A DNA stretch of 50,000 bases from Chrysomallon squamiferum (GCA_012295275.1 CM022668.1:8817541-8867540), one strand, 5' to 3'. Shown: positions 32,940-43,772, counted from the stretch's first letter. Notes: a model not told the origin generated them from the letters alone. A program made the numbers and translations.

Positions 32940-33515
32940 TTATTAACGTTATTAGGAAACCAGAGAACATTTTACTTTCAAAATATGCATTACAGTTTGT
33001 CCACTAAAATCTAACACAATATACAACATAGCTACTAAAATTATGTGATCCATTTCCAGCCGTCTGCAGCTATTTCTGAATATTGACTATATATGACAAA
33101 ATACTGAACAAAATGTTACTGAATATACATATTAAATAACACACAAACCGCAAATTATTAAACTTTAACATTATCATATATTGTAACATACATACCACAG
33201 GTCAGTATCCTCAGAAATAATGCACTGTCACCTGTATATTAAATCAATTAAAGGTATGAACAGGTACAAGCTATTAACATGCTTTTAAGTACAAAAATAA
33301 TTATAGTTATACTTAGTTTATTACTAATTTTGCCAAAGTAATAAATTTGTTTTGTTACTGTAGTAATGAAAATTACCAATAATTTTGTATTAATTTTAAT
33401 TTCTTTTTTTCTCACCATTTTGTATATATCACTGTCATTCCTCCTTTTTTCTTTCTGTCACTCTCATTTTCTTTTCTGCTGCACTGTGTTCTTTCTATTT
33501 TTTATTTTCCTATAT
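32940..33515. other. AT-rich stretch, no gene seen
   Basis: Nothing recognised; T-rich words near 33400-33500. Confidence 0.6.
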
Positions 33516-33517
33516 GA

Positions 33518-33567
<50 letters not shown>

Positions 33568-33575
33568 TTGTGTGT
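33518..33575. repeat. (TG)n microsatellite
   Basis: A TG run of about 50 bases with a TATT interruption. Confidence 0.96.
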
Positions 33576-33892
33576 GTATATGTCTTTCTCTCTCTCATCC
33601 CAATATACATATCTGTCTAACTATTTATCACTATATTTTTTAAACAAATGCCATATAAATTAGGTGTTACTGAGAGAATGAGAAAAACAAAAAAGACAGT
33701 TAATACAAATGGATAAAAAAAATAACTCAATTTAAGAATGTTAATGTTAAACCTTGTAAAGTGACTAAATAAACAAGTAATCAACACACAATAAAAACTT
33801 TTCATCATAAAAACTGCTACAAAGTATACCAAAGAGAATTATAAATAAGAGTAAGAAGAAGGAAAATATATTTCTAGAATAGCATTCCTTAC

Positions 33893-33996
33893 ATTCTTCT
33901 AGAGTTATGTCGTAACCTAGGCAACCAGGTTTTTGTTTACAAAACGCTACATCTGCTGATTTCACCGTAACCAAGGTTACCAAGTTCAAAATGTAT
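33893..33996 (-). CDS. Candidate internal exon overlapping X-box motifs
   Basis: On the minus strand AAGCTTCCAG precedes one base plus 34 codons plus one base, ending at AAT/GTAAGG. The reading is YILNLVTLVTVKSADVAFCK then QKPGCLGYDITLEE. It loosely matches the candidate at 37724-37867 (Y-V/I, IT-V, K, V, then LG-D-IT-E). Both overlap RFX X-box-like inverted repeats, so the likeness may come from a dispersed DNA element rather than from coding. No family recognised. Confidence 0.18.
33912..33925 (+). promoter_or_regulatory. Perfect RFX X-box
   Basis: GTAACC-TA-GGCAAC fits the RFX consensus GTNRCC(N0-3)RGYAAC exactly. X-boxes are typical of ciliary gene promoters in animals. No ciliary gene is visible beside it. 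Confidence 0.4.
33967..33980 (+). promoter_or_regulatory. Near-perfect X-box
   Basis: GTAACC-AA-GGTTAC has one mismatch in the right half and is a nearly perfect inverted repeat. It lies 55 bases from the perfect site. Confidence 0.3.
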
Positions 33997-34019
33997 CTGG
34001 AAGCTTCAGCAAACATTCA

Positions 34020-34530
34020 CAGTTATTTGTTTATTTTTATAAACTTTATCTGAAATATAAGTTGTCCTTCTTTCTTTTTTTCATTTATTCTTCTTTCTTG
34101 TCTTTTAATTTATAAATTAAACAGACAGAAAGGTAGCTATTTTTTTACCTCCATCTCAAAGGTTATAAACATTTTTATTTTACTAAAATTGAAAATAAAC
34201 ATGCACATGCATTTCATTTTTATTTTATATTTTTTTTTTTTACCCTTAATAACATCTCTTAAAAATTAGGATGTAGACTAATTAACATAAATTAGCATAA
34301 TTAATGCATCAGCCAATCATCAGACTTTACTTCCTAACAGACATCAGGACAGAAGATCAGTTACACACTAAGGTGCAAAAATTCCTTAACTTCCACATCA
34401 ACTGTTTCAGCCAATCAGAGACGAGTAATTTCATCACAGGCATGTATTTTCGACCAATCAGAACAGGAGAATGCTGCTTATGCTGAATGCAGACTAAACA
34501 GGAATGGTGAATATGTATCAGATGGCTCTA
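34020..34530. other. AT-rich stretch with CCAATCA words
   Basis: AGCCAATCA or ACCAATCAGA words occur at about 34311, 34413 and 34454, roughly 40-100 bases apart. This suggests a decayed array or CCAAT boxes. No exon is supported. Confidence 0.4.
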
Positions 34531-34531
34531 T

Positions 34532-34554
34532 TTTTTTTTTTTTTTTTTTTTTTT
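34532..34554. repeat. Poly(T), about 24 bases
   Basis: A homopolymer after a complex patch. Confidence 0.94.
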
Positions 34555-34559
34555 GGTTC

Positions 34560-34850
34560 TATAATTAGAAGGAGATGTGTGCATGTGAAAGTGTGGTAAA
34601 TGTAGTAAAGCATGTTGTAGAATAAATTGTCTGTAACAATGTGATCTTGTGAGTTCTTTTCTGGGTTTTTTTTCCTCCAAGTTTAAATTTAGATGGTTGG
34701 ATGGAGGCAGAAAGTAACAGTTGATTTAAAATGTCAGTCAAAAGAGTTTGGGTTTTTTGTGTGTGTGCTGGGAGCTTTCGTGATTTTAAAAAAGAAATGT
34801 AAAGAATTTGTAAGAAATGATGGAGAAATGATGGTAATAGAATAAAATAA
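34560..34850. other. Mixed stretch, no gene seen
   Basis: Short G-rich and T-rich words only. Confidence 0.55.
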
Positions 34851-34854
34851 ATTC

Positions 34855-35215
34855 AAAAAAGTTTTTAAAATTTAAATTAAATTAAATTAAAAAAATATGT
34901 AACATAAATTAAAAAAAATTTAAATTCAATTAAATTTAAAACAATATATAAATAAAATAAAATAAAATAATATAAGATAAAATAAAATAAGAGGAAATTC
35001 AAAAAATAAAAATAAAATGAGAAAATAAAAAAAATAAAATAGAATATTATAAAATAAAATAAGAAATTTAAAAAAACTGAAATAAAATAAAATAAAATAA
35101 ACAGTGAAATAAAATGAAAAATAAATAAGTAATAAAATGAAAAATAAATAAATAATAAAATGAAATAATAAATAATGAAATAAAATAAAATAACATAATT
35201 TAAAAAACTGAAAAA
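34855..35215. repeat. (AAAAT)n pentanucleotide field
   Basis: AAATT units, then AAAATAAAATAAAAT with GAA and TGA interruptions over about 350 bases. Phe/Tyr/Leu-rich minus-strand readings are artefacts. Confidence 0.95.
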
Positions 35216-35449
35216 ATGACATAAAAGAAAACTGAACTCTTTATTTGTTTGTGTTTGCATTTTGTATGTAAATATATTTGCATGTTTATGTGAATGTGTA
35301 TGTATATTTGTCTGAAAATGATTTAAATAACTATAAAAACATTATTAAAATAGACAGATAGTATGTACATATGAACGTTTGCAAATACATAAACTATGTA
35401 TTTAACATATACACAGATGTATTTCTATACTTAAATACACACACCATTA

Positions 35450-35581
35450 TGTGAACATTTTAAAAACAATCTTAACATCATATATTTGTATTTGTTATAT
35501 ACTAAAACACACAAACTCATACAAATACATGAACACATTTATATCATATTTACATTTCTACAAACATGTACCCCTGCAAAT

Positions 35582-35612
<31 letters not shown>

Positions 35613-35787
35613 AACACACACACATACACATACACATACATTATAAACAATCTTAACATTACGTATTTGTATTTGCTGTATACTGAAACACACATTAATA
35701 TACATGAACATATATAAACACGTGAAAACATTTATATCATAAACATATTAATATTCTTACACACAAATACCCATCCAAACACTCACA

Positions 35788-35790
<3 letters not shown>
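35450..35790. repeat. Tandem duplication, about 180-190-bp unit
   Basis: AACAATCTTAACAT opens copies at 35466 and 35646, followed by TATTTGTATTTG, TATACT-AAACACA, ATACATGAACA, ATTTATATCATA and a closing CACACA. The first closing CA run lies at 35582-35608. Confidence 0.9.

Positions 35791-35796
<6 letters not shown>

Positions 35797-35846
<50 letters not shown>
35797..35846. repeat. (CA)n microsatellite, pure
   Basis: A pure CA run of about 50 bases. Confidence 0.97.
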
Positions 35847-35849
<3 letters not shown>

Positions 35850-36074
35850 GGTACGCACTCTAATTAAAGGCATGCTAACAATTTATAATCTCAGTCAGAT
35901 CAGTTATAAGAATTTAACCCGTGCAACCCGAGAAGTCCTCAGTGAGGACATCACGCCAAGACAAGTAACGAAACAAAGGATCACATACACCCAGACACAA
36001 AAAAACACACACAACACCTTCCAACACAACTGATTACCTGCCAAGTCAACCGTGAAGCAATCGTCCACACCCAG

Positions 36075-36087
36075 TGACCTCTGACCT
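36075..36087 (-). promoter_or_regulatory. Perfect DR1 nuclear-receptor element
   Basis: TGACCT-C-TGACCT is AGGTCA-G-AGGTCA on the minus strand, an exact DR1. It lies in a complex patch (35880-36175) that has no supported exon. Confidence 0.33.
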
Positions 36088-36177
36088 GTGTCAAGGGCTA
36101 CCCAGCATAACGAGACAAAGCAGTGACAGCAATGTTCTAAGTATCCATCAGGTTATAATGCATACAGGTAACTCTTC

Positions 36178-36265
36178 TGAGATGATGATGCTGATGTTGA
36201 TGATGCTGCTGATGATGATGGTGGTGGTGCTGCTGAAGATGATGAGGATGATGGTGATGGTGTTA
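36178..36265. repeat. (GAT)n with GGT interruptions
   Basis: GATGATGATG with CTG, GTG and AAG variants. Further short GAT fields lie at 36375-36405, 36450-36465 and 36643-36682. Confidence 0.9.
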
Positions 36266-36782
36266 TCTTGCTTCTCACTCTTTGAAAGCAATATTCCAGG
36301 GTTGGTTTTTTTTTTAACCATCTACCCAGACAAAAATGTCATGTTTGTAGCACACTGCATGAATTGTTGTCGATGATAATGATGACGACGACTGAGATGA
36401 TGAAGGTGTCTATTTGATAAACTACTTAAACACATTCCACTGACATTACTGATGATGACGATGGTGGCACTTCTAAGATTACACTACTGCAATGATGATG
36501 ATATATTAAAAAAAAAAGGTTTTAGCGTTTTCAAAAGTATCTACATGGTCACACCACTAAAAAAGCAAAACATCAGCCACAGCAACTGCTTTCCATTTAA
36601 TAATCACAAATGTCGGGTCACTAACGCACACAGACACTGTTTATGATGACAGTGATGATGTTGACGATGACGATGATGATGTCTCAGTATCTGTCAATGC
36701 AGTGATGATAAGCATTATGACAACAACAGCGTAACCCAGTCACCAAAAAAAAACACCACGAAACAGTAGTACAACAGCACAC

Positions 36783-36863
36783 CTCAGTGAGACAGACCAG
36801 TACATGATGGGTAGTAACAGGATTATTCCTCCTGCTCCATAGCTTCTCACGAAAAATTCCCAT
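36783..36863 (-). CDS. Candidate short internal exon
   Basis: On the minus strand GATATCGTCTCTCAG is followed by 27 codons (MGIFREKLWSRRNNPVTTHH, VLVCLTE) and GAG/GTGTGC. Both boundaries are phase 0. The frame is also open on both sides (84 codons at 36684-36938), so the boundaries are not forced. The donor is weak. It would follow the 37724-37867 candidate in phase. The peptide is not recognised. Confidence 0.15.
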
Positions 36864-37001
36864 CTGAGAGACGATATCCAGGTTTCCAGGTTTTCCCCCA
36901 CGAGCCGCAAAATTAATGTTTAAAGCAAACATGTGCATTCAGAGCAACAGTCACCTGGTGAAAGAATTGAAAACAAATTTTCCCATGTCTCGCCAGCCTG
37001 C

Positions 37002-37060
37002 TGTGAGGGGGGGACTGTGCTGTGAGGGGGGACTGTGCTGTGAGGGGGGACTGTGGTGGG
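37002..37060. repeat. G-rich 20-22-bp repeat, 3 copies
   Basis: GCTGTGAGGGGGGGACTGT is repeated with one-base changes in G-run length, followed by GGTGGGGAGGTGGG and GGGGAGGG to about 37090. At least four G-runs of three or more are close enough to form a G-quadruplex on the plus strand. Confidence 0.9.
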
Positions 37061-37129
37061 GAGGTGGGATAGAGTACACCAGGGGAGGGAAATTCCCTTG
37101 GATGGCTTGGTAAGGGTGGAAGGGGGGGC

Positions 37130-37338
37130 CTAGAAGAAAAGTGAGGGAGATAGCTGTCTGTCTGTCTGTGTCTTTCCTAATATCTTTATCTCTTTATGGT
37201 CTCTTTTTTTTTCTATCTTTCTTTATCTCTTTCTGTTTCTCTCTCTTTCTTTCTTTCTCTTCCACTCTCGTTTGTGTTAGTATTAAGTTGTGTATTTGTT
37301 GATGTCTGTGAATGTCTACATTTATTTTTTTATTAAAG

Positions 37339-37380
<42 letters not shown>

Positions 37381-37385
37381 TGTGT
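37130..37385. repeat. Pyrimidine-rich lead and (TG)n
   Basis: CTGTCTGTCTGTC, TTTCTTTCTC and a TG run at 37346-37376. Confidence 0.9.
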
Positions 37386-37617
37386 CCATTTTAAATTTTT
37401 TTATTTCTTTGCTTTCTGTGGTTGTAACTAACAATATCATGATATCGTATTACAAAAAAACAATAAATAAGTTTTATTAAAAAAATGTAAAAGACCACAA
37501 AATATATATAACTGAATAAAAAACAAAAGCCCTGCAGTTTCTCATCATAATAAAAGTTAATTTTAATATAAAATGATAGCTGATGAAAAGAATAATGACA
37601 GTCTGGTTTTAAATAAC

Positions 37618-37656
37618 AATAACAATAACAATAACAACAATAATAATAATAATAAA
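37618..37656. repeat. (AACAAT)n / (AAT)n
   Basis: ACAATAACAATAACA passes into AATAATAAT. Confidence 0.93.
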
Positions 37657-37723
37657 ATATAAGAATGAAACTTTTACCAAGAAAAAAAAACACATTTTTA
37701 ATGTCAGAAGTTCTGCTTCTCAC

Positions 37724-37867
37724 TTTCTGACATTTTTCGGTAATCTGGTCTCTTGGTAATCCCAGAGAGATTTCTGTTGCCACGGAAACATGCTTCTTAG
37801 TCAACACAACTTTAGTGATCTCATCACATACATATTTCAACACAGACACAGAATAGATGAACCTGTT
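37724..37867 (-). CDS. Candidate internal exon, phase 0-0
   Basis: On the minus strand TGTTTGTGTTTCAG is followed by exactly 48 codons ending CAG-AAA/GTGAGA. The reading begins NRFIYSVSVLKYVCDEITKV, continues VLTKKHVSVATEISLGLPRD and ends QITEKCQK. It has no low complexity. The stretch ATEISLGLPRDQITEKC resembles, weakly, helices 2-3 of death-fold domains (LA-LGL-I). Phase 0 matches the phase-0 donor of the exon at 46597-46720. It contains GTTGCC-AC-GGAAAC, an X-box-like inverted repeat, so a non-coding element is possible. The family assignment is a guess. Confidence 0.3.
37776..37789 (+). promoter_or_regulatory. X-box-like inverted repeat
   Basis: GTTGCC-AC-GGAAAC has one mismatch to the RFX consensus. 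It is GTTTCCGTGGCAAC on the other strand. Confidence 0.25.
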
Positions 37868-37884
37868 CTGAAACACAAACACTC

Positions 37885-37886
<2 letters not shown>

Positions 37887-37970
<84 letters not shown>

Positions 37971-38358
37971 TCTCTCTCTCTCTCTCTATTTCTCTCTTAT
38001 TTCTCTCTCTCTCTGTCTCTCATTCTCTCTCTCTACCTTTCTCTATTTCTCTTTTATTTCTCTTTCTGTCTCTCTCTCTCTCTCTCTCCCTTTCTATTTC
38101 TATCTTTTATTTCTCTCTCTGTCTCTCAATCTCTCTCTACCTTTCTCTCTATTTTTCTTTTATTTCTCTCTCTCTCTTTCTCTGTCTCTGTCTCTCAATC
38201 TCTCTCTCTTTTCTCTGTTTCTCTCCATCTCTTTCTCTGTCTCTCAATCTCTCTATCTCTTTCTCTCTCTCTTCTCTCTGTCTCTCAATCTCTCTCTCTC
38301 TCTCTGTCTCTCAATCTCTCTCTCTTTCTCTCTCTGTCTCCCTTTCTCTGTCTCTCAA

Positions 38359-38435
<77 letters not shown>

Positions 38436-38471
38436 TCATCTCTCTCTCTCTCTCAATCTCTCTCTCTCTCT
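37887..38471. repeat. 585-bp (CT)n-rich pyrimidine tract
   Basis: CT repeats with TT, TCAAT, TGTC and TCTATTT interruptions. CTGTCTCTCAATCTCTCTCT recurs about eight times, giving an irregular higher-order pattern. The last 100 bases include a pure CT run. Poly(Ser-Leu) readings are artefacts. Confidence 0.97.
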
Positions 38472-38479
38472 GAAATTTT

Positions 38480-39185
38480 ACCTGTTAAATCTTAAGACAA
38501 CTCATCTTCTGAAAAGACAGATGAAAATATTTCCCAGTTTTAATTACACAAAGTCAGATCAATGATAACAGAAAAAAATCACAACTGAAACATTCACAAT
38601 CACAACATGAAAACAAAAACAAGCTCAAAACAAGAAAACATTTTAACTTTTAAATCTCAAGATTACTGCCAAAGAAACCCTATTTGAAAACAGTTGAAAA
38701 ATATAATTTAATATATAAATTCCACGATCACAACATTAAATTTGCTAAAAATTCAAATAATTTCCTAATTTTAACCTTGTAATCACAAAATACCCAGAAA
38801 ACATCTATATATATATATATATATATATTCCAGTTTTACTCCAGTTTTGCATGTAGCACTGCTGTGTGGAATATGTTTACATAATGTTCCAATGATATGC
38901 ATAAAACAAAATTGCAAATATATTGAAAAAAAATGTAGAAGAGAAAAAAATGGGTCTGAGCAGGTCAAACCTGCAAAGCTATGACAAACAGAAGCTGTAG
39001 ACAAGCCTGCTGTGACTGTGTTAGTTCAAACTGATAATAAACTAAAATAAAAAAATTACAATCAGGGAAAGATAATAAGGAAAGAGCAGCACATAGCCTC
39101 ACCCCCACAGTGAACTTTCAAAACAAATTAGTCAGTTGTTGAACAGAGCTGTCCCAGAAATCACATCGGGAGTAAAAAATGTATC
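38480..39185. other. AT-rich stretch, no gene seen
   Basis: A TA run at 38806-38829; AAAACA and CACAATCACAAC words otherwise. No exon candidate. Confidence 0.6.
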
Positions 39186-39187
39186 AT

Positions 39188-39440
39188 TCAATTTTCCATA
39201 CATTTTAGACTGACAGACAAACAGATAGAATGACATGTTTGTGTGTAATTTATACATTTGTATCAATACAGAAAGAAAGACAGAGGAAATGAAGTACAGA
39301 TGTGTATGTATGTAATTTATACATTTATATCAATACAAAGGGACAGAATGACAGACAGACAGAATAAAACATAGACATGTGTATACATCATTTATTCATT
39401 TACATCTGTACAAAAGGACAGATAGATAAATCCACAGCGC
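39188..39440. repeat. About 70-bp tandem repeat, 3-4 copies
   Basis: GTAATTTATACATTTGTATC-AATACA-AAAG-ACAGA recurs near 39246, 39312 and 39385, with a weaker first copy near 39195. Confidence 0.8.
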
Positions 39441-39478
39441 AACACTTATACATAGCAAAGAACAATTATGAATGTCTT

Positions 39479-39479
<1 letters not shown>

Positions 39480-39526
<47 letters not shown>
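39480..39526. repeat. (AC)n microsatellite, pure
   Basis: A pure AC run of about 46 bases. Confidence 0.97.
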
Positions 39527-39529
<3 letters not shown>

Positions 39530-39589
39530 AAAACTGCAGTCAAGTTACATGTAGAGAAAAATATTTAAATTAGAGTATGCACAATTACA

Positions 39590-40060
39590 AGTAAACATAC
39601 AGAAAAAAACATTAAAAGCAAACAAGAAAATGTACACAAGAAAACAGACACACACACACACACACACAGAAAGACAGAAAGAGAGAAATAGAAAAAGGGA
39701 GAGAGAGAAGGAAAGAGAACCAACATGCAAACAAGAACATGTACACAAGAAAACAGACACACACACTCACAGAAAGACAGAAAGACAGAAATAGAGAGGG
39801 AGAGAGAGAGAAAAAACAACAACATGCAAACTAGAAAATGTACACAAGAAAACAGACACACACTCACAGACAGACAGAAAGACAGAAATAGAGAGGGAGA
39901 GAGAGAGAAAAAAACAACAACATGCAAACCAGAAAATGTACACAAGAAAACACACACACACACACACACACACTCACAGAAAGACAGAAAGACAGAAATA
40001 GAGAGGGAGAGAGAGAGAGAAAAAACAACAACATGCAAACCAGAAAATGTACCCACAACA
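39590..40060. repeat. About 100-110-bp minisatellite with internal microsatellites
   Basis: AAAATGTACACAAGAAAACA recurs with its ATGTAC at 39630, 39739, 39839, 39937 and 40048 (last copy divergent). Each unit carries a CA run, an AGAAAGACAGAAAGACAGAA block and a GAGAGA block. Unit length varies with the microsatellite lengths. Confidence 0.95.
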
Positions 40061-40064
40061 GGAA

Positions 40065-40545
40065 GTCAACCATAAAGACTTTTTAATGGATACAACTTTA
40101 ATACACGCCTGCCATTCATTATATTTCTTCTTTTTTTCCTTTTTTTTTGGCACATATCAATAACAAAATTTACCTTTCAAGTCATAAATCATTTTACATA
40201 ACAAGAAAAGACTGAAAAACCTATCCCTTAATGTTCCCACACTAACCTGCATCAAACACCGAACAACATTCAGTTAAAAAGCAACGAGGCTGAAAATTTC
40301 TAAAGATTAATTGAAGCGTTAAAGAATTTATTAAATCTGTCAATTATGATGTTAAAGTGAAAACGACTTGCGTCTGTTAGGCTGTTAGTAAATCTGTCCA
40401 GACTGCAGCCTGTCACTGAACCTCTACAGATGATTCTCAAAGATAAAAGTTAAAAAACGAAAGCTTTTTAAGAATGTAAGCTTATGCACTTTTATGTACA
40501 CCTGTGACATTTATATGCATCTGTACTTAAATATACACACACTAA
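40065..40545. other. Moderately complex stretch, no gene seen
   Basis: No supported frame or element; GTCTGTTAGGCTGTTAG near 40373. Confidence 0.5.
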
Positions 40546-40552
40546 CACTCTC

Positions 40553-40942
40553 ACACATACATGCATACATACATACATACATACATACACAATTTATACA
40601 TTTGTACTTACATATACACAAACATACACACTTACATATTCACACATTCATACATACATATACATACTTACACAATTTATACATTTGTACTTACATATAT
40701 ACAAACATACACACTTACAAATTCACTTTCATACATACATACATACATACATACATACATACATACACAATTTATACATGTGCACTTATATATACACAAA
40801 CATACACACACTCACGCATTCATACATACATACAAACATACATACATACATATATACATACATACATATATACATACATATATACATACATACATACATA
40901 CATACATACATACATACATACATACATACATACATACATACA

Positions 40943-40978
<36 letters not shown>

Positions 40979-41022
40979 TACATACATACATACATACATA
41001 CATACATACATACACACACACA
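40553..41022. repeat. Long (CATA)n with a nested ~130-bp repeat
   Basis: CATACATA over about 470 bases, purest at 40883-40970. The left half has three copies of a larger unit, ACACAATTTATACATTTGTA-CTTACATATACA, at about 40588, 40671 and 40766. Thr/His/Ile/Tyr-rich readings on both strands are artefacts. Confidence 0.97.
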
Positions 41023-41194
41023 TAAAAACATAATTTCTCTCTCTTTCTTCCTCAATTACATGCATATTATACCACATACTCTCTTACATATACATAGATA
41101 TGAAAAGTACAGGCAAAGGAGTTCTTTTGGTTTTTACAATGAGTTTTTATAATGAAAATCACCATTAGAAAAGTATTAATTTATATCTTTTCAT

Positions 41195-41255
41195 TTTAAA
41201 ATTTGTTGTTGTTGTTGTTGTTGTTTTTTGTTTTTATATATATATATATACACAC
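41195..41255. repeat. (GTT)n and (TA)n
   Basis: TTGTTGTTG followed by TTTTTATATATATA and CACACA. Confidence 0.92.
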
Positions 41256-41317
41256 ATCGTGATACATACTTGCTTTATTTTAGTTTAAGGATTCAGTTTT
41301 GTGTAAGTTGAGTTGAT

Positions 41318-41319
<2 letters not shown>

Positions 41320-41353
<34 letters not shown>
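41320..41353. repeat. Poly(T), about 33 bases
   Basis: A long homopolymer. More T-rich/TG sequence lies at 41443-41530. Confidence 0.95.
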
Positions 41354-41357
<4 letters not shown>

Positions 41358-41359
41358 AA

Positions 41360-41942
41360 TTTTGCATGACTCAACTGAAAAAGATAACCTAAACACGTCT
41401 TGAATTACTCCATAATTCTGTCAAAATTAAGTTCAAATTAGACATTTTTTTTTTATTTTTTTTATTTTGTTGTTGGGTTTTTGTGTTTGTTTTTTTTGTG
41501 TGTTTTTTTTTTTTGTTGTTGTTTTAATTTCTTTACAATTTTTATTCATCGTTTTATGTTATTTTTACATTTAAAATATTCTTAAACATACTAATTGGTA
41601 AATTAGAACAGATTTAAATCTATATTGAAAAAATCTTATTACTTTAAAAAAAAAAATAAAAGAAGTTATTTCTGTAACTAATATAAAAAATAATTTCTTC
41701 TTTAAAAATAAGAAAAAAGCTAAAATCTAATTCACTGCATATAATGACCATCTGTTATAACAACCATACTGAACAAGCAAAAGATTTCTGAAAAATAGCC
41801 TAATATATATATATATATATATATATAAATAGTATATGTAAATATATTTAAGTGAATGAATGAAAAACAAAGAAACAAAAGTACATATTCTTTTAAAGCA
41901 TATTTAAATATATAAAATTTGAAAAAGCTGACACTGTGTACA

Positions 41943-41977
<35 letters not shown>

Positions 41978-42230
41978 ATGGTTATATATAAAAACCATCC
42001 ATGTGTATTGAGCAATAAAGAATATTTTCACATACTACATCTATCAAGAACAAAATAAAAAAATAATAGTCTAGTTACTTCAAGATACTAAATACTGGGA
42101 ACATATTTTGTAAGTAATTAACAAGGCAGTTATATATTTTTTTTTATTATTTCTTAAGCAGACTGTCATTTTAGGGATTACAAGGAGAAGGATATTCTAT
42201 GATATTTAGTCTAATTCATTTAAATAATAT
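41360..42230. other. AT-rich stretch, no gene seen
   Basis: Contains a TA run at 41802-41827 and a CA run at 41948-41976. Nothing gene-like. Confidence 0.6.
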
Positions 42231-42239
42231 TAAACTATA

Positions 42240-42475
42240 TGATAGTTGTCAAAGTTGTAGTTAAAGTTCTAGTACTATTAGCAGGGTTAGCAGTAGTATT
42301 AATAGTAGAAGATGTAGTTTCAGCTGTAGTTATAGAACAATAGCAAAATAATAGTTGTAGTAGTAGTTGTTGTATTAACATCCTAGTAGTATTTGTAGTA
42401 TTTAAAGTAGTAGTTGTAGTAGTAATAGTTATAGTGATATTAATTGTTCTAGTAGTCATTACTAGTAACAGTTGC
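42240..42475. repeat. Degenerate (AGT)n field
   Basis: AGTAGTAGTTGT, TAATAGTAG and GTAGTATT triplets over 230 bases. It belongs to the same triplet family as 703-1029. Confidence 0.85.
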
Positions 42476-42479
42476 AGTC

Positions 42480-42975
42480 ACTGTACTGATATGATGTAAT
42501 ACAGTATAAAGTATCTTACACTGTACAGTGTATTTAGTGTGCTATAAGTCAATATTTTCAAACACAAAATACTTTCCCATGGCAAAGTCTGAGAAAAAGG
42601 AAGATAACTACAGACACCAATATGATCTACACTTAAGTATAAAACAAAAATATCACAAAGAAAACAAAATAAATGTCAAAAATGACACCAGCTTCTACAG
42701 AATTCACTGTCCAGCTCAAAGAAGACAAAGCAATTCAGATTTCAACTTGTAAAGGTGGACGTTTCACTCCCCCATATATCAGTTTCTACGGTTTCACCAA
42801 GCATTATGAATTACCACTGATTTTGGTGTTTAAGTATTTTTCAATGCTTAATCCCATGCTTCTGATTCCAGTCACAGAATACTGGTCTGTGACTGAAATA
42901 TTATCTATGTAAATTTGTGTGGTCTGATTAATGTCTGTTAATGTCTCAAATGAATCAGAAAGTATGGGAACAAAT
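42480..42975. other. Complex AT-rich stretch, weak frames only
   Basis: Two overlapping plus-strand frames of 74 and 79 codons (42528-42752, 42673-42912) have mixed composition but no splice sites or motifs I can support. An AGGAAGATAACT word at 42599-42610 recalls motifs common in molluscs, from memory. Confidence 0.4.
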
Positions 42976-42978
42976 AAA

Positions 42979-43030
<52 letters not shown>
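42976..43030. repeat. (AAT)n microsatellite
   Basis: About 17 copies of AAT/ATA, nearly pure. Confidence 0.97.
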
Positions 43031-43034
43031 TTTT

Positions 43035-43735
43035 TATAAAAGTAATGGGTTACTGAGTAACCTTAATTTATTTAGTTATTTATCTTGTTTTGCTATTATT
43101 ATTATTTTTTTTTTCGTTTTCTATTTCTTATAAAAATTATTATTTATTTACTTCACAATTTTCTTTTATATATATATATATATGAGCACTTTTTAATTTT
43201 TAATACCTTTTAATTCTGATAGAATTTTTATTTATGTTTATCATAACAAAATTTAATTAGTTAATTTTCATACACTTAATTTTTATTTTAAATCTGAATG
43301 ATTAATTTATATAAATAATTTTCATGCAGTATCAGTTCTGTTTTATTTTCAGTATTTAACCTTTTAATCTTACTTTTAGGAGAAAGAGAGATCATTATAA
43401 ACATCAGAAGGGAAACATTTTTATTATTATTATTCTTTCATCCAGCAGTTTATTTAATTATTAATGAATATAAGGAAACAATGGTATTAGTTAAATTTAA
43501 AATAAAAGAACAAATGTTATCTGAATGCAATGTGACGTTATGATAACTCAGTCTTTCATGACTTTTGCATTTACTCAACTTCATATGGCAATTACAGGTA
43601 TTATATGTAGATTTATATTACTATTCTAATACTTGTACATATTTGTATTTTCCAAACCATTTCTGTCCATCAACACGGTTATCCATATATGCAAAATTTA
43701 AACCTGATTCTAGCAATATTGTCAATATATATTAA
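43035..43735. other. Very AT-rich stretch, no gene seen
   Basis: TA run at 43168-43182; otherwise AT-rich words. Confidence 0.65.
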
Positions 43736-43741
43736 TATTTT

Positions 43742-43772
<31 letters not shown>

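Noticed and set aside
40494-41152. Very long Thr/His/Tyr/Ile frames on both strands, up to 179 codons
   Set aside because: (CATA)n is free of stops in several frames.
42528-42912. Two overlapping 74- and 79-codon plus-strand frames
   Set aside because: They compete with each other, have no splice context and no recognisable motif.
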